Part shown: positions 62,096 to 64,000 of the stretch, piece after piece
Numbering within the stretch: position 1 is the first letter of the stretch
Layout: every line of letters starts with the position of its first letter
Assembly: GCF_047501535.1 (NCBI RefSeq)
Contig: NZ_JAZDRJ010000007.1
Location: 135,321 to 199,320, forward strand
Length of the DNA: 64,000 bases
Direction of reading: 5' to 3'
Origin: Yanghanlia sp047501535
GTDB lineage: Bacteria > Pseudomonadota > Gammaproteobacteria > Burkholderiales > Burkholderiaceae_B
Position numbers and translations under genes: made by a program
The notes under the pieces: generated by a model
The model's input: only the letters and a program-made list of their open reading frames with translations
The model's database searches: none
What the model was told of the DNA's origin: nothing

Positions 62096-63559
62096 TTAAA
62101 TCAGAACAATATCGTACTGTTCCTGTGAATATAGGCTTTCCACCTGAAGAGATATTGGTTTGCCGATGAAATCGCCCAGTATGGCCAGGTGGTCGCTTTC
62201 TTCTTCTAGGAACAGGTCAACGACTGCCTGTGAGGCCAGGATGCGAAACTCCTTGGGGCTGAACTGCCTGGATTCCCGTAGGATTTCCCGCAGAATTTCA
62301 TAGCAAACGGTGCGTGGGGTTCGAACGTTACCGCGAGATTGGCAGGTAGGGCAGGGCTCGCATAGTTGATGTGCCAAGGAGTCACGCGTGCGCTTGCGTG
62401 TCATTTCCACCAGGCCCAACTGGCTGAAACCGCTGACAGTGACGCGGGTACGATCACGCGCCAACGCCTTGTTCAATTCGGCTAATACGGCGTCGCGGTG
62501 CCCCTGGTCCTCCATATCAATGAAGTCCAAGATAACAATGCCGCCCAGATTGCGCAGACGCAACTGGCGGGCAATGGCAACGGCCGCTTCCAGGTTGGTT
62601 TTGAAGATGGTGTCGCCAAAATTGCGCCCTCCCACATAACCGCCTGTATTGACGTCAACGGTGGTTAGCGCCTCGGTCTGGTCAATGATGAGATAACCAC
62701 CAGACTTTAAATCCACTCGACGCGACAATGCGCGGCTAATTTCATCATCGACATTTGCCGTGTCGAACAGAGGGCGTTCTCCGCTGTAGTGACGGATGCG
62801 ATCCACAACCGACGGGGTGTAACGCTTGGCCCATGCAAGGAGCTCTTGAGTGGTGCTGCGGGAATCCACCGTAATATGGGTGGTGGATGGCGTGACCATA
62901 TCGCGCAGGACGCGCTGCGGCAGAGTGAGGTCGGCGTACAACAATGCGGGTGCACCCTGGGTTTTGAGTTTTTCCTGAATACTGACCCATAAGGTTCGCA
63001 GGTAGGAGCAATCCGCCTCCAGTTCGTCATCCGTTGCGCCTTCTGCTTGAGTGCGCACAATAAAGCCGCCGGAATCGTCTTCTTTCAGTAACCGCGTCAC
63101 ACGTTCGCGCAACGCCAAACGCTCGGATTCAGAATCTATCCGCTGAGAAATTCCCACGTGTGGTTCGAACGGTAGGTACACCAGCATGCGGCCGGCAATA
63201 CTGATCTGTGTCGAAAGTCGAGCTCCTTTTGTGCCCAGCGGGTCTTTGATGACCTGCACCATGATGGGCTGGCCTTCAAATAACAACTTCTCTATTGGAG
63301 TGGTAGGCAGCCCCTTGCTACGCTCACTACGGTTCTGGCGAAGATCGGCGACATGAATGAAGGCGGCGCGTTCCAAGCCAATATCGACAAAAGCGCTTTG
63401 CATGCCAGGTAATACGCGTACGACTTTACCCAGATAAAGGTTGCCAACATGGCCGCGCTGAATACTGCGCTCAATATGAAGTTCCTGTACAGAACCTTGC
63501 TCTACAAGGGCGACTCGTGTTTCGAAAGGGGTAACGTTAATCAGTATGTCTTCTGTCAT
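62096..63559 (-). CDS. rng: Ribonuclease G
   Basis: Endoribonuclease that matures the 5' end of 16S rRNA and degrades some mRNAs. The 487 residues have an N-terminal S1 domain (about 35-120, LYLGKVVRVLPGMQSAFVDIG), the catalytic DNase-I-like domain with GGIVILDFIDMEDQGHRD, and the zinc-link cysteines in CEPCPTC. It ends QYDIVLI and lacks the long RNase E scaffold tail. It runs towards the chemoreceptor gene with 39 bp between stops. Confidence 0.97.
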   Translation of the reverse strand: MTEDILINVTPFETRVALVEQGSVQELHIERSIQRGHVGNLYLGKVVRVLPGMQSAFVDIGLERAAFIHVADLRQNRSERSKGLPTTPIEKLLFEGQPIMVQVIKDPLGTKGARLSTQISIAGRMLVYLPFEPHVGISQRIDSESERLALRERVTRLLKEDDSGGFIVRTQAEGATDDELEADCSYLRTLWVSIQEKLKTQGAPALLYADLTLPQRVLRDMVTPSTTHITVDSRSTTQELLAWAKRYTPSVVDRIRHYSGERPLFDTANVDDEISRALSRRVDLKSGGYLIIDQTEALTTVDVNTGGYVGGRNFGDTIFKTNLEAAVAIARQLRLRNLGGIVILDFIDMEDQGHRDAVLAELNKALARDRTRVTVSGFSQLGLVEMTRKRTRDSLAHQLCEPCPTCQSRGNVRTPRTVCYEILREILRESRQFSPKEFRILASQAVVDLFLEEESDHLAILGDFIGKPISLQVESLYSQEQYDIVLI

Positions 63560-63961
63560 GAGTGATGCTTGCTTATGTTTGGTATAGCGACAGCATAAGA
63601 CCTAACAGGCCGATACGCACACATGATGCGCCGGTCGGAGATAAACACCGTATCGCGATCTTTGGCTGTGTGCCGGGAGGGGTCTGGCGATTTGCTCGGC
63701 TCCTCGTGAGCAAAGAGCTGACTTGGGCCCGCTACCGCAGCAGCGTAAGCATTACTGATAGACGCTGGTCTACGCGTCTATACATATCAGTTCCGTATAA
63801 GCGTCGGACCGAGGGAGAACGGCTTGCCCCAGTGGCAAAACCCCTTATTTTCCCCCACCGACTTGCACGCCCCAAAACTTTCATGCTATATTTCGTTTCC
63901 TCGCTGATCGAGACATCGGGTTAACCCTAGTCTTGGCGCTTCAGAGAATAGGTCTTACGGC
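63560..63961. other. 402-bp divergent control region right of rng
   Basis: No convincing gene. It holds an 8-bp hairpin ATAGACGC (63758-63765) / GCGTCTAT (63774-63781) flanked by CTGATA/TATCAG, the strong promoter at 63863-63892, and the palindrome GGGTTAACCC at 63918-63927. A plus-strand 120-codon frame across it (63562-63924) has no family features and is probably chance. The rng promoter must also lie here but was not resolved. Confidence 0.55.
63863..63892 (+). promoter_or_regulatory. Strong sigma-70-type promoter facing the right edge
   Basis: TTGCAC (63863-63868), an 18-bp spacer, and TATATT (63887-63892) preceded by TGC, an extended -10. Transcription would start near 63900 and read through GGGTTAACCC, a perfect 10-bp palindrome, before the ATG at 63962. 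The palindrome at about +20 is where a repressor site could sit. Confidence 0.6.
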
Positions 63962-64000
63962 ATGAGTCGGCGCCTACCCTCTCATTTCAAGCAGTCAGCG
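63962..64000 (+). CDS. Possible start of a gene cut by the window end
   Basis: ATG 63962 opens a frame (MSRRLPSHFKQSA) that is still open at base 64000. It lies about 62 nt after the predicted start of the promoter at 63863-63892 and has AATAGG about nine bases upstream. Thirteen codons are too few to name a family. Confidence 0.35.
   Translation, partial: MSRRLPSHFKQSA

Noticed and set aside
63562..63924. 120-codon plus-strand open frame right of rng
   Set aside because: No recognisable domain, no ribosome-binding site, and it runs through a strong promoter and hairpin; best read as chance coding in a control region.
1..64000. Mobile elements, prophage, CRISPR, tRNA or rRNA genes
   Set aside because: No transposase, integrase, cas gene, spaced repeat array or cloverleaf was seen; intergenic gaps are short and fully listed.

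Overview
The window is 64 kb of chromosomal, mostly housekeeping sequence from a betaproteobacterium. Gene content and order point to the Alcaligenaceae (Bordetella/Achromobacter/Pusillimonas relatives): xseB-ispA-dxs-folE2, rpsF-priB-rpsR-rplI-dnaB, alaC-hom-thrC, a Kdo kinase, and a dnaE-linked envelope glycosyltransferase cluster. The genus cannot be fixed from the sequence alone. Coding density is high, many neighbours share ATGA start/stop overlaps, and I see no insertion sequence, prophage, CRISPR array, tRNA or rRNA gene.

Layout. 1-4.8 kb: translation and ribosome maturation run infB (cut by the window edge)-rbfA-truB-typA, closed by a strong terminator. 4.9-11.3 kb: a LOG-family hydrolase divergent from polA, a dienelactone hydrolase, htpX, and a DMT-family transporter. 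11.4-15.5 kb: exonuclease VII small subunit plus isoprenoid genes (ispA, dxs) and folE2. 15.5-18.8 kb: the S6 operon (rpsF, priB, rpsR, rplI) and dnaB. 18.8-22.6 kb, minus strand: a Mth938-domain gene, a peroxiredoxin, a PIN-PhoH protein with a histone-H1-like tail, and pdxA. 22.8-27.2 kb: alaC-hom-thrC and fluC. 27.2-30.3 kb, minus strand: hpnC-hpnD-hpnE, which make squalene from the farnesyl diphosphate supplied by ispA. 30.4-37.7 kb: alr, an SDR enzyme, radA, a TSUP transporter, an FtsX-type permease, and kdkA. 37.8-43.8 kb: a polyamine ABC transporter (potFGHI), an ArsC-like protein, rpiA and phoU. 43.8-49.5 kb: yggX and argA on the minus strand, with hrpA divergent from argA. 49.7-60.3 kb: dnaE followed by an envelope-sugar cluster: two glycosyltransferases and a deacetylase on the plus strand, a YkgJ/YdcF/heptosyltransferase-like group on the minus strand, then msbA and a small lipoprotein. 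60.4-64 kb: a chemotaxis receptor, RNase G, and a 402-bp divergent control region in front of a gene that leaves the window.

Common themes are envelope and lipid supply (dxs, ispA, hpnCDE, kdkA, the glycosyltransferases, msbA) and replication, repair and translation (polA, dnaB, dnaE, priB, radA, infB, S6/S18/L9). I did not find a clear new biological system. The best leads are a duplicated 16-nt GGGACAGACCCCATTT element placed in two different hairpins after typA, the H1-like tail on PIN-PhoH, paired GCCATGGC palindromes before yggX, the uncharacterised lipoprotein after msbA, and the operator-like region at the right edge.
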